Of a stretch of DNA of 38,064 nucleotides, positions 1 to 12,899 are shown in pieces. Location of the stretch: the NCBI GenBank assembly GCA_021464525.1, contig JADRCO010000313.1:1-38064 (forward strand), in the 5' to 3' direction. Source of the DNA: Rhizophagus sp. LPA8_4_AMF. Taxonomy: Eukaryota; Glomeromycota; Glomeromycetes; Glomerales; Glomeraceae. The notes beneath the pieces are model-generated. The model searched no databases and had not been told where the DNA came from. It was given only the letters and a program-made list of their open reading frames with translations. How positions within the stretch are numbered: position 1 is the stretch's first letter; every line of letters starts with the position of its first letter. The translations under genes were made by a program, and so were the position numbers.

Positions 1-243
1 AAAAAAACATGGGTTAAACCGGTACTGTGAATTTTACTAGTTCGCTACAGTAAATAGTCCTTCGCTAAAGCTCCGGACAATTATAATAGGAATTTGCCAA
101 CTTAATTGTAGGGCTGATAGTAAAATTTTTGAGCCAAAAATAGAATCCCCGGTATTGAACTGCTGATAGATCACCTGAAATGCGCAGTACGATAATACTT
201 TGCTGAGATTTCCTGCGAAAACCTCATCTATCCACTGCGCCAG
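1..243 (-). mobile_element. tRNA-headed SINE-like element, 3' end at window edge
   Basis: Read on the minus strand, 242-232 gives TGGCGCAGTGG, a good match to the RNA polymerase III A box of a tRNA gene, and 160-151 gives GTTCAATACC, an acceptable B box. The spacing of about 80 bp is longer than in an ordinary intronless tRNA. A unique body follows, then a tail ending TTTAACCCATG and a T run at 1-7. The tail from about 90 to 8 recurs, shortened, at 36903-36958 in opposite orientation, which shows that it is dispersed. A tRNA-related head, a body and a short 3' run are the SINE layout. An 82-codon frame across 37-285 is a by-product. The 3' boundary cannot be seen because the window ends here. 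Confidence 0.55.
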
Positions 244-903
244 CAGGAAAATTAATATATATATATACATATATAATTTTATCAAATAATTCTCCGTAAT
301 AATAATAATAATTTATTTATAGGTTTTAACGTGAACTACTAATTTATTATTACTAATATTAACAAGTTTATAAGTACAATTAAGTCTAAACTATATTATT
401 AAATGCACTAAAAATAAAATTTCCTCCTTTTCTTTAATGCAAACAGTTGGTTAAGCAAGCAACTATTAAAAACTTGTGTCCAAAAATCTGCCCAATAAGC
501 AGCAACTAGCTAAACTACAAAGGATATAAAACGTTAGCGAAAATGTTTCTTATAGAAAGCATTCAAGTATTCGAAGGTGACATCGAAAACTTACCCAAAG
601 TAGTCGTCGAAATCCTAAAAAAAAAACTTTTTTTTTAAAGGTAGTTCCGAAAACTTGCCAAAGTTTCAAATTCCAAGCTCCAAATCAAATTCGCCGAAGT
701 CCTTCAAAAGAAAAAAAAAGTTAATGAAAACGTTTTAGAAATTTTTAAAAAAGTTTTCGAAAGTGGACACGAAAACTTACCAAGGGCCCGGAATCCAAGT
801 CAGAGCCGGACACCAAGACCTTAAGTCCGGTTCGTTGAAATCCATTGCTATAAAAAATAAAAAACACTTGAAAAAAAATCGAAATCAGACGAACTTACCG
901 ATT
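244..903. repeat. gene-free AT-rich stretch with degenerate repeated motif
   Basis: I see no coding sequence here. From about 577 to 900 a motif close to CGAAAACTTACC recurs four times with decay (near 584, 649, 769 and 889), mixed with A/T runs and a GC-richer piece around 785-830 (GGCCCGGAATCC, GAGCCGGACACC). It looks like an eroded repeat or transposon remnant lying just downstream (minus sense) of the dead kinase fragment. Confidence 0.35.
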
Positions 904-1400
904 TCATTCGTCCAGTAGTACGAAACCCGCTCCTAAAGAAAGAAAAGTAACATTTTTCGGCACTTTCATAATTTCATTATTTTCTAAAATATTACATATT
1001 GACCTTTTATAAATCCCATTCTTCATATCTTTCACCAATACATTTGCTGTATAAATTTCAGAAACACAAACTCTTGCTGGATTATTTAATGTTTTGTAAA
1101 TTATTATATGGGACTCATTCATTATTTTATCTGGTGTCAGTGTCTCTAATTGACATATTTGTATTAAATTATCAATATCATTATTTCCAGATGTCTGATT
1201 CAAAAAATTTATTTTTGAGTAATGCAATATTCACAATATGTTAAAGGAACCATTTTTGGTTACAAATTTTGCAAGTCTTTATTTATAAAGAATTTATCTT
1301 CGATCATACAACTTATATTCTAATCTAATTGCTTCGGTTTTTTCATCGTTTGTAAAAAAATTGTCAGCAATAATTTTTTGTTTAATAAGTTCAGCTTTTT
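904..1400 (-). pseudogene. dead N-terminal fragment of a TKL-type kinase
   Basis: This is a decayed relative of the intact kinase at 13778-16023. From about 1400 downward the minus strand reads KIIADNFFTNDEKTEAIRL, matching LLADKSLTKDEKTEAIREL in the intact gene. In-frame stops and a frameshift follow, and then TSGNNDIDNLIQICQLETL at 1190-1134 matches TSGNSNIDNLIQKCQIETL. The SEIYTA of the nucleotide loop is still visible near 1050. The zinc-like Cys region between them is scrambled and nothing of the C-lobe is present. A frame of 107 codons (904-1227) stays open across the 3' part but lacks catalytic motifs. A functional short protein is very unlikely. Confidence 0.8.
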
Positions 1401-3125
1401 TATGTCAATTAAATTAAATTACTTAATTGCTTTAATAATTGTGAATAATAGACATAATTTTATAGTAGCTTTTTAAACGTGTAAACAATACCCATTTATG
1501 GACATTAGTGTTTCGGACGAAACTAGTTTCACCCAAAATTATCTACAAAAGCATTCTCGGTTTTTGTCATCCGAAACAAGTTAAACAAATTAATTGCGTA
1601 ACAACCAAATCCTTAGTATTGTTCATTGATCTACTCATGTCATATGATGGTCATATGATGTATTAATTCCACAACAAACATAAGCTAGTTACTACATAAT
1701 TATTACCCTTCAAAAACTGTTTAGTTATAGAAATAAATTTATGCGGATCTATTTGATGTAATCATTTTGTTAGCTTATCTTTAATATTTATTTTGCACGT
1801 TTGTAGCTATGATCAAAATAGATAATTAACAAGTTCGTTCGTTAGCGGAAAGATAACTAACAGGAGGGTTCGTTCGTTGGCGGAATTAGCATGACATAGT
1901 ATGGCACCTCGCGGCACGAACTCAAGTAGTCCCTTATTTGTAATAATGTATTAATATCATCATTCAACCGATTATACGAGGACTTAAATCATTATTTAGA
2001 AAAATCAACTTGTCTATGTTATAAATTAATGTATTTGTTGTGATATTATATCATTACACCCATCATTTTGTAATGTGACTGAATATTTAATAAAAATCAA
2101 AAATATTTTCATAACCGTGCCGTCTTAATACCTTTAATAAATGTAAGTTGTTAATTTGATATTTTTTATTTTTTTCTTAATTCAATTAATTAAATTTACA
2201 AAAAAATTCTTGCATTTAATGATACTTTTTTTTTAAAATCTTAGATCCTAAACTAAAAAAAAAAAACTAAGTAGAAATTGAATTAAGTTCAATTTTGATC
2301 ATCATTATACAGAATTGTTCTAAGAACGCACGGTAAAATCATCATTTCATCATTTATTTTGATTTCTAATTGCTTAGTCATCAAATTTTTAATAATAACC
2401 AATTCCGGCTGATCATTTCTTATTCAATTATTATAAATTATTATTTTTTTTCATATGATATACATTTGATTTAATTATGAATCAATTTTTTTTTTCTTCG
2501 CAACGAAAAATTTATTTTAATTATTTTAATAAGTCGACCAAAATTATGGATCCATTTTTTGTATCATCATATTCCGTAAAAAAATGTGACCAAAAATTTT
2601 CAAGATTTTATTATATATATTTTATATTTTTGTGCAAGAATCAAAGAATCTTTAAAATTATTGATTTATGTACCACATGCGCTAGATTGCGCTACCCACA
2701 CAACAACTGATTGCGGCATTTTAATAGCTTAATTGGTAATTTGTTTTTTGATTATTAAAAAAACATTACAAGTTGTCATACTATAACTCCGTTATCATTT
2801 GTAAGATCGCAATTTACTTTGTCTTGTCAAATTCCGGATTTTCATTAATCTGACTAATTTTGACTTAGCTAGCAACTTATTTTATCTCATTATTAGTTTA
2901 CCATATTGTTCTACTTTAATCAATTTATCTTGTGTAATTAATTTAGTGACGCTAAGCCGTGTGCATAGTTACGTTAATCCTTAAAAGGTTAATGCTTACT
3001 AATTTGGGAATTAAGGCTTGTCTACCGACTTTCCGGATTCCTCCTTTAGGATGGATCGGTATCTTGCCTTTTCCGGATACAATTACATGCTTAATGTCCA
3101 TATTTATTATTTATTTGAGCGGCCC
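1401..3125. other. intergenic region upstream of the sacsin-BTB gene
   Basis: AT-rich sequence with no supportable gene. Open frames at 2477-2710 and 2959-3174 are short, low-complexity and match nothing I know. Two copies of an approximately 35-bp unit lie at about 1820-1885, and TCATATGATG is repeated back to back near 1640-1660. The last 200 bp are the likely promoter of the gene at 3207. Confidence 0.5.
1820..1885. repeat. two tandem ~35-bp units
   Basis: The 18-mer GTTCGTTCGTTRGCGGAA occurs at 1833-1850 and 1868-1885. Each copy is preceded by AGATAAYTAACA-like sequence, so the repeat unit is about 35 bp. Its function is unknown; it may be a transposon end or a simple local duplication. 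Confidence 0.7.
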
Positions 3126-3134
3126 CTATAAAAT
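3126..3134 (+). promoter_or_regulatory. TATA box of the sacsin-BTB gene
   Basis: CTATAAAAT lies in a locally GC-richer context (GGCCCCTATAAAATG), about 80 bp before the ATG at 3207. That leaves a predicted 5' leader of roughly 50 nt. The ATG follows an A-rich stretch, which suits a fungal start. Confidence 0.55.
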
Positions 3135-3206
3135 GAATGAAAAAGGATCCTTCCTCCATACGGCCATACCCTGATTCTCTGCTTATTCCCCTACGTAAAA
3201 AAAAAA

Positions 3207-6200
3207 ATGTCTAATAAAACTTCTAAGAAAGCAAAAGGAAGAGAATTTAAACCAAGGGAACCCTATACTCACCGTTTACGTAAAATTCTTGAAGAATATC
3301 CTGATGGTTCACAAGTTCTTCGTGAGATTCTACAAAATTCTGATGACGCAAAAAGCACTGAACAAATTTTCATTTTGGATCATAATACATATCCAAAAGA
3401 TAATTTATTTGAACCGGATTTAGATAATTATAAAAGAGCTGATTTGAAACTTGATAGATATCAAGGTCCTGCTTTATTAGCAAAGAATAATACTATTTTC
3501 GAAGAAAGAGATTTTCAATCTTTATTGAAATTGGCTGATAGTGAAAAACGTGATCAATATGATAAGATTGGAGGTAAAAAAAAAAATTTTTTTTTTATTT
3601 ATCGATTTTACGTAACAACAATCATATATGATGAAATTTTTCTAATTTTTTTAATTTTTAGTAATGGGAGTGGGTTTCAATTCAATTTATCATATTACTG
3701 ATTCTCCTTCTTTCATCACCGGCGATAAATATGTCATTCTTGATCCACATGAATGGTATTTTAATGGTGGTGTCGAATTCGATTTTGTTGATGAGAAATT
3801 GTATCATGAATATCCGAATCAATTTGCTCCTTTCAGAATCTCTTGTGATGAACCATTTGAAGGCACCATTTTTCGTTATCCTCTTCGTACTGATGATGAT
3901 TCTATGGATTCCGATATTTCTAAAAAAATTTATAAGCCAGATGAAATTTTGGCTAAGTTTCAAAAATTTTATGAAAAGGAAAGCATCAATTGTTTATTAT
4001 TTTTAAAATATATTGAACGTATCTCCTTTTATGAATTAAAAGAAGGTGAATCTGAACCTAAATTAATTTATTCAATTCAACTGGAGAATGCTAATCAAGT
4101 TAGGAATCAACGACGTTTGATAGTTGAAAATATTGTGTCAATTATGAGTTCGTTAAAATCTAAATCACTCCCAGAAAATAATCAATTACAAGCATCTTAT
4201 GTTGCTACATTCTCTCGTCAAAAAGGAGATCTTAAAGAGCCTAATAGTTCATGGTTAATCTTGAATTACCTTGATAATTTAAAAGAAGCTGAAGCACTTT
4301 TTAAAGAAAAGCTTAGAGATTACAAGTTCGTCCCCAATGTTGGTCTGGCTGTTCCATTGGATAATTTAAATGATACTGGAAGATTATTTTGCTTTTTACC
4401 TCTTCCGATATCTATGCCTTTTTGCGTCTCTGTACATGGGTATTTCGCGGTAAGAACCGAAAATTATTATTTTTTCTTTTTTAATGACCCGTGAGATTTA
4501 TCTTTTTTTTTTTTTCTAATAGGTTAGTACTAATCGACGTTCTTTATGGTCGGCGGCGGACAAAGAGGATTTGGTAATTAATCAATATTTCTTTACGTTA
4601 AGTTGTGCAGTTTCATAATTTTTATAGCAAATTACTGAATTTACATTAACGTTATCTTTTTAAGGCGGAGGATGGATCAGCGCATCATAAAGTTATGTGG
4701 AATCGATATTTATTTGAGAACGTTTTACCAAAGGCTTGGGCGAAATTTCTTTGTGAACTCCCTCTCAAAGTCTCTAATATAGAACCAAAAGATCTATATA
4801 AATTTTGGCCAATAGTTAAAGTTGGTACTGGTAGCATAAATACTTTTTGTAAGGATCTTTTACGAAATGTCATAAATCGTCTTAGTATCAATGATCGTGT
4901 ATTTCAAGGACCTTCTGCAACAAATCCTATTGGTGAAATAGTTGGAATTTCAACTAGTTCATATAAATCATCACAACATCAACAATCAAAATTTCATTGG
5001 TTATCACTATCTAACGGTTATTTAAAGGATGAATTTTTTAGTGATTCCTTATCAAAGATAATTGGAGAGATTGGATTTCCCATAATAACAATTCCTTTTG
5101 AATTCGTTAGTATCTTAAAAAATTCCAATCATAATGACTTCATCAATTTTTATTCTCCTGTTATTATTCGTAATTATTTAAGTCGTAATCGTTATAGATG
5201 GGAAGATAAAATATCAAGAGGAAAAGTTTTACAATTATTTGATTATATATTAGAGAATGAAGAATTCGATAAATTAGTAGGATTTAAAATGATTCCACTA
5301 GCTAATGGTACACTTGGTACATTAATGAAATCCAACAATTCTTGCGTTTATATTGGACCTACAAATACAACTAAAAGTCATGAGTATGACGAAGAAAATA
5401 TCTTCAAAAATCAATTAGAAAAATTTGTCGATAAATCTATTAGTTTAAGATTATACAACCGTTTATATGATAACGTAAAAAAAGGGTGGAATTTAAATAT
5501 CAAAATTTTGGATGAATCAGTTATAGCAGATATGATCAAATCTTCATTAAATTCAAGTTTAAATGACAACGGAAGAAAATTCAAATCAATTATTGGAAAC
5601 TTTATTGGAAAAAAATCGGATAACATTGGTGATGATGAAATACAAATATTAAATCATAATGAATGGATTTATAAATTATGGAAAAATTTTAAATATAGGG
5701 ATTGGGATTTAACAAAATTTGAAGATATTCATTTAATACCAACGAATCATTCTACTTTAAGAAAATTAAAAACTCCACAAAAAATTTTTTCTAATCAAAC
5801 AAGTAAAGATATTTCTATTAGTAAACCTTTAATTAATATTTTTGAAAAATTTGGCGCCGTTTTCGTCGACAATGAATTTGATAATAGTGAAATTTCTAAA
5901 TGGAATAAGTGAGTATTAATTTATATCATGAATTTTTATCGATCGTTATACCTTATACCTTCTTTTTAATATGACTAAAATATTTATTTACTTCTTTAGA
6001 ATATCTTCGTATATTATCAAACCTGATGATATTATATCGGTTCTAAATTCTTTTCTAATTGATCCTACATATCCAAAGAATTTGGATCGTACTTTACAAA
6101 ATCATGAAGCATCAGCGTTCGTTGAACATTTATCAAATTATTTAAGATTAATTTATAATAGAAATCATATTGATGCAAAACTTATTCAAGTAATAAAACA

Positions 6201-9200
6201 TCTTCCAATATTTATAGAAATTGATAATAATAATAAACCAATATCATTATTACCAGGAATTAAACAATGGTATCTTTTACCACATGATGAAGAAAAATCT
6301 TATGGAAAAATTATTTATCCTAATGATAAAGGGGGATTTCTTTCTACTACGAATTCACAAAATTTTTTATTAGAAGATATTATTAAAATTACAAGATTAA
6401 ATAGTTATAATTATTGGAGAAGTTTTGTTTTACCTTATATTAAAGAATTACGAGATTTTAATGATCTAGATAAAGTTATCGATAAACTTTTTGATAGATT
6501 ACCAACTTTACTTGCCAGTGATGAAAATTTTAAGGATATACTTGGAAATATTTCTTTTGTACCCGCAAGTTCAATTAAGACGTTACAAAATCAACAAATT
6601 CCTTATAATACAAAATTAGTTAAACCGACAGAATTATTTGATCCTGAAGAAAAATCTATAATTGAACTCTTTTTTGATAATGAACAAGTCTTTCCAGCTG
6701 GAAAATATGCCTCATCATCTAAAAAATTTCTTCCAATTTTAAAATTATTGGGAACTAAATCAGAATTATCATCAAACGATATTATTAATAGAATTAATAA
6801 TATTGTAAATCAAAGACAAATTTCTAACGTTCAAGAAGTTTTAATTCATAGCAAAGCGTTCAAACTTTTTAAATATATTGATGAAAAATGGGATTCATTT
6901 AATATTAATGATACACAAAATAATAGATTTATTATTCGTAATATTAATAATAATTTATTATCAAAAACGATTTTAGAAAAAGAATGGATTCCAACCGTTG
7001 ATGTTAATGAAAAAATCAAATTTTCAAAACCTGAAAATTGTTATTGTCAAAAAGATAAAGATTTAATTTGTTTAATTTCTCCTATAATTAAATCAAAAGT
7101 TAAGAATAAGAAATTTTTGAAATTTTTAAAATGGGATAATTATCCTAAAATTGAAAAAGTTTTAGAACAATTAATACTATGTTGTAGATTGGTACTTAGT
7201 AAACAATCACCAAAGAATTTGGAAGATATTTGTATGGCTATTTATAAACATATTAATGAAATTTTTGAATCACGTTCAAGGGATTTTAATTTTAATTCTT
7301 ATGGAGAATTTGAGACTATAAGAAAAATTTTAAAAGCTAATTCATGGATTTTATGTGGAGGAAAATTTTATCCAGCCGAAAAAGTTGTTTTTAATCTTCC
7401 AAATAAATTTCATGGGAATAATTCTATAATTGTTGAACTTCCAACGGAATATAATAAAATGAAATCATTATTTAGACATATGGGAGTTCGAGATGAGATT
7501 GGAATCAAGGATTTGATTTTAATTATTCAGAATATGGTAAAATTGGATAAAGATAAAATCTTTTCCACGAATGAAATCACAAATATTATTAGAATTCTTG
7601 AACATATCGCAAAAATACAAAAGGAAAATAAAAGAGAAGGAAATAAACGAGAAGTATTAGATGGATTATTAATACCAAGTACTGAAGATACTCTCGTTGA
7701 TTTACAAGAAATTCAATATGATGATATGGAGGATAGACTTGATGATGATGAGAAAAAAGATTATAAACTTGCTCATCGTTTCGTAACTTTGGATATCGCT
7801 AAAGAATTGGAATTACAAACATTAACTGGAAAAATAACTGGTAATTATTTCTCATAATCTATTATTGTACTTTTGCATAAATTTATAATATTATTAAAAT
7901 TATTACGTGACGTGATTTCAATTATAGGCATTAGTTATACCGGTGGAGATATTAATTGGGATGCATATGAACAAAATGAATTATTAACTACTAGAATTAA
8001 TCATATTATTGAGGTAACTTTAATAGTTTCATCATATATACATTAATTCCCAAATTTATTAAATAGAGTTTTTTTTTTTTAGGATTATCCGATGAGTTCC
8101 ATATTTAAAGAATTTCTTCAAGTAAGTACACGAACGAAGTTTACGGTATATAAAATTACTACATCTAAAGAATTAACGTAATGATTTCTTTTCTATTTAT
8201 AGAACGCAGATGATGCTAAAGCCACGCGCTTTTCCATAATAGTAGACGAAAGAAAACCATTCCAACATAATAAATTACAAAAATCTTTATTATCAGGAGA
8301 GATGGAAGATTGGCAAGGTCCCGCAATATGGATTTATAATGATGCTGAATTTACTTCAAAAGATTTTCAATCTTTGATTAAACTTGGAATTGGAGGAAAA
8401 TCTAATGATGATACAAAAATTGGTAGATTTGGAATAGGATTTAATTGTGCTTTTCATTTGACAGATTTACCTAGCTTTGTAAGTGGAAAATATATCGCAT
8501 TTTTAGATCCTAATGCAAAATATCTTCCAGCACAAGGTTACCCTCCTAGAAGATGTAGAGGTAATAGATTCAATTTTATTGACATGGAATTTAAGAAACA
8601 TTTTCCGGATCAATGTTATCCTTATGAGGCGTTAGGTTGTGATTTTACAAAAGAGTTTAAGGGAACGTTGTTTAGACTTCCACTTAGAACTCCTAAATTA
8701 GCGGAACAAAGTGAAATCTCTAAAAAGGTCCTTAAAATTAAGGAAATATTTAATAGTTTTCAGAGTAATAACGAGATGCTCTTTTTAAGGAATGTAGAAT
8801 CGTGTAGTTTACAGCATTTAACAAATGGAAATAGTAATTCTCAATTGATCTGGGAAGTTAAAATTAATATGAATGATGATTGTCGTGAAATTCGTAAAAG
8901 CGTTGTTCATAAAGCACGAGTATATCAATTAGATTTTGAAATTGACATAAATGGAAAGAAATCTTCAGAAATATGGTTAATATGTACGGGAGGACATGAT
9001 AATATTAGACATGATTTTAGAAAATTTATGAAGAATAAACGACTCAAGGTAATTAATTATAATTTATTAGTGAACTTGAATAAATTTACGAACTTTTTAC
9101 TGAAAAATAAACCTTTAATTTTTTTTAAAAGCCAAGAGGCGGAGTCGCAGCTTTACTCGCTAGATCTAATAAATCGTTGGATGAATTAAAAGATGAATCG

Positions 9201-12200
9201 GTAATTTTTTTAGTAAAATTTTTTTTTTCGATTCGATTTCAACAATATCATATATGTTCCATCAATATTAATATATCTTTTCCATCAATATTAAAAATTT
9301 ATATGATTCATATAGTTTCCAAATCCTCCTGATGAATTTGTTGGCGGAATTTATAATTATTTATCCCTATCTATGATTACCAATTTGAGCGTTCATTTAA
9401 ATGGAAATTTTTCTTTGTCTAGCGCTAGAAATAATATTCTACAGTCTGATACTGATTTTTTGACGTCTAATGATGAAGATGCAAAATGGAATCAATATAT
9501 TATGTATGATCTTTTACCCGAATTACATATTATATTACTTGAAGAGATCGTTAAACTTGAAAACATTCGATTCGAAAACATGAAGGTTCCTCATACTGAT
9601 GATAAAAAAAGAAATTTCAAACCACATACTTTAAATAATCTTTGGCCGATTCCAAAAAATTCAATTATAGGATTATATAAAAAATATGGTTTACATGTTA
9701 TCAAAAAATTAGGTACCAATGATTCTAAATTTTTCTGGACTGAAGCTAATGGTGGTAAATTTGTAACCTTAAAAGAAGGTAAAGTACATGAAGGAGATGA
9801 TCATACGATTGCAAATATTTTAGCATATTGGGAAGTTCCAACTTTAAAATTTGATGAGGAAAAACTGAACCAACTTAAGGAGATTTCTAAAAATAGTAGT
9901 TTTCCTTATACGGCAATTAGTGGAAGAACAATTTGTGATGTATTACGAAAAAATGAGGAATATATATATTTGTTTAGTCGAAATGATAGAACTGCTAAAA
10001 AAGAAATTCTTCGTGCTTTATTATTCTTATTACTTGATTTTATTCTTAGTAGTATAGATGAATCTTATGAAATCCTTTATAGATTACCATTAGTTCCATT
10101 GAGTGATGGTTCGATCGGAAAATTTGGAGATGTATATTATATTGGAAAACAAAAGCATATAGATTTATTCCCAAAATTTGGACCTTCGAAATTTGTTCAT
10201 ATTGATCTACCGAAACCATTATTAACCATTTTTAAAAGTAAGAAATTTTCCGCACATACAAATATCAGATTATTTGATTCTGCTGCAATTTTAGATCTTT
10301 TATCATTAGAATTTCAAGATAATGAAGAATTAGATTATGATCCCAATAGTACTTCAATACCAAATAGTAGATGGTTAGAAGAAATATGGTCAAAACTTGA
10401 AATTGATGAAAATATCAATTTTATGAAACTTTCAAAATTTCCTCTTTTACCAATGATTCAACCTTATGAAAAACTCATTCAACTTGATATTACAAATCCA
10501 CTTATTAGTATACGTGATTATGAAAGAAATTTTTATCCCGTATTAGTAAAACTTAAATTACGATTCACAAATAAGGAATTTTCAACTTTAGCTAATCATA
10601 ATATTAAACAATGTGTATTACCATTTAATCCAATTAATATTATAACTTCCTTGGAAAGAATGCGTATTTCATCAAATATGACTATGGATCAATTATTTGA
10701 AGATCGTAATCTTTTACCAAAAGATTATGAAAAATTTAGAAATTATATTAAAGATAATATTGATAATTTAATAAGTAAGTAAAAATCATTAATTTATTTT
10801 TTTCAATTATAATATTATTAATTTAATTTCTTTCACGATAATTAATCTTTTTAATATCTTTCTTTTTAAATAGGACATGGACGAAAACAAGAAAGATTTT
10901 CTAATATTATTAATATTCTTCGTTCATTACCTATATGGCCAATATGTTCAAGTGATGACAAATTTATTGATGCAAAGTCTGGAATCCTTCTTCCGCATAG
11001 TCTTCCATTCTTTTCTTTACAAGAAAATGTACATTTTTATAAATGTGATAATGAAAATGATTATAATGCACTCTTCAGCTTAGGCGCAAATTCAATTGAT
11101 GAATTAGAATATGTTAGAGATCATTTCTTACCGCAACATATGTTTACAAAACCATCTGAAGAATATATAGAGTTCTTAAAAAAAGTTTTATCTTTAGAAA
11201 ATAGAGAAATTGAGCAATTTCTTAAAGAATGGCCAGTAATTCCAAATGTAACACATGAAGCTTTGGTGAAAGCAAATACTTTATATGATAATACCGTACC
11301 TTTATTTTTCAATGTTTTTGAAGGTAGTGATAAATTTTTGGCTCCAGAATTACAAAATCCAAGATTAATGGGACCTTTAGAAAGGATTGGACTTAAACGT
11401 CATGTGAATGCTAATACATTTATTGAATGTGCAAGAGAAATTGAATCACAATTTAGTAGATCCGATAGTTTTCCAGAAAATATAGTTAAATATCGAGCAA
11501 AATACGTAACAGATTATTTTTATGGACATCTTACTAGTTTAGGTTTAACACATAGTCAATTGAATCAAATTACGAATATAAAATTCGTTCCATCAGAAAA
11601 ATATTCTCAAAATCGATTATTCAATGAAGAAGCTAAAGAAACTTCAGGTTATGAATGTTTTACAATACTTTGTTCTCAACAATATAAAGAAGTATGTTGG
11701 TCTCAAAGACCTTTATTTGAAAAAAGTGTTGAACCTAGTGATATATTTTATAGATATTTACCTAATATTGGAAAACCAACTTTAATTGATGTTATTGAGC
11801 ATTGGTTTTTCGTTGTTAAAAAAATTAAATCAAGATCTTTAACTTGGAAATCTTCAGAAAATTATAGAGTTATTAAGAATATAATTGAAAAAATTTATGA
11901 AATAATGAATGAATTTTCACAAGAATTAGTTCATAAGGATAATATAATATCATATATTAGAAATGAGAAATTATTCTTAAATGGAGAAGATTTATTTGAT
12001 AAAGCTAATTGGGTAGCAGGAGATAATCTTGTATTTGGAGTACAAGAAGATATTAGTAAAGGATTAAATAAAGTTGACGAATTTTTAATGCCTTATAAAG
12101 ATTTATTGAAACTTGCTGGAGCTCATGAGTTGGAAGAAATAGATGTTAATGAATTGGATCTTATTCACGATTATCATGATCAAAAAGATTTATTAAATAA

Positions 12201-12899
12201 TAATTTATTAAAAAGACTTACAAGACATCCTGATACGAAACATCATGATGTTATTTTTATTGTTGGTGAAGAAGGATCAAGAATTGGTGCTAGTCGTTAT
12301 GTACTTTCTTGTAAGTTAAATATCATCGTAAACTATATGATTAAATACAATGAATAACTTTTGTTCATTAACACTATATTTACCATTTTTTTTTTCAAAT
12401 AGCCGCATCAGAATATTTTGAGAAAATGTTTTGTGGTCATACAGCCGAATCGGAAGATAATAAACAAGTTGAAGTTAGATTAGATTATATCCAATCAAAT
12501 TCTTTCCGAGTATTCCTTCGATGGTTATATGGAGAATCTTTTGAAAAAGCAAGTTCTATTTTGAATAAACGAACTGATCAAGAAAATTATGATTCTTATT
12601 ATTTAGATTTTCTTGTAAATTTATTAAAAATTACAGATATAAGTGGATGTAAACCACTTAAAGATATAGTAGAAATTACAATTATGAAAGAAGGTTGTGT
12701 TAATATTAATAATGTAATTGAAATGTCAGAATGGGCAGATAATTGTAAAACTTTAAAATTGAAAAGTCATTGTGAAAAATTTATTAATTTAAATAGAAAT
12801 TTAATTTTAGAAAAAAGGTTGGATTTTTGTGAAAATGCAATAGATGATGAAGAAAGGGAAGAAGAATCTAAAATGATAGATATAATATTAAATAATTAA
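3207..12899 (+). CDS. giant sacsin-like protein, two Hsp90-like ATPase repeats plus C-terminal BTB/POZ
   Basis: Twelve exons: 3207-3573, 3662-4449, 4523-4573, 4665-5908, 6000-7840, 7928-8013, 8083-8121, 8203-9048, 9132-9200, 9316-10774, 10874-12310, 12403-12899. All introns are GT-AG (69-115 nt), and the joined 8,724 nt is one frame of 2,907 aa. Sacsin repeat 1 begins near residue 14 with N-box REILQNSDDA (E40, N44) and has the glycine motif GVMGVGFNS at 122-130. Repeat 2 begins near residue 1431 with KEFLQNADDA (E1469, N1473) and GRFGIGFN at 1546-1553. The BTB domain starts near 2720 (HHDVIFIVGEEG), is cut by the last intron, and a BACK-like helical stretch follows to 2907. Family knowledge: sacsin repeats carry GHKL ATPases linked to Hsp70/Hsp90 chaperoning, and BTB domains often bind Cullin-3. 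Inferred role: a chaperone-like ubiquitin ligase adaptor. There is no UBL, J or HEPN domain as in human sacsin. Exon ends come from splice signals and homology, not transcripts. Confidence 0.88.

Noticed and set aside
37..285. 82-codon minus-strand frame with a hydrophobic N-terminus
   Set aside because: It lies across the SINE-like element and crosses its A box; composition and position fit a by-product.
2959..3174. 71-codon plus frame just upstream of the sacsin gene
   Set aside because: It contains the TATA box near its end, matches no family and would overlap the promoter.
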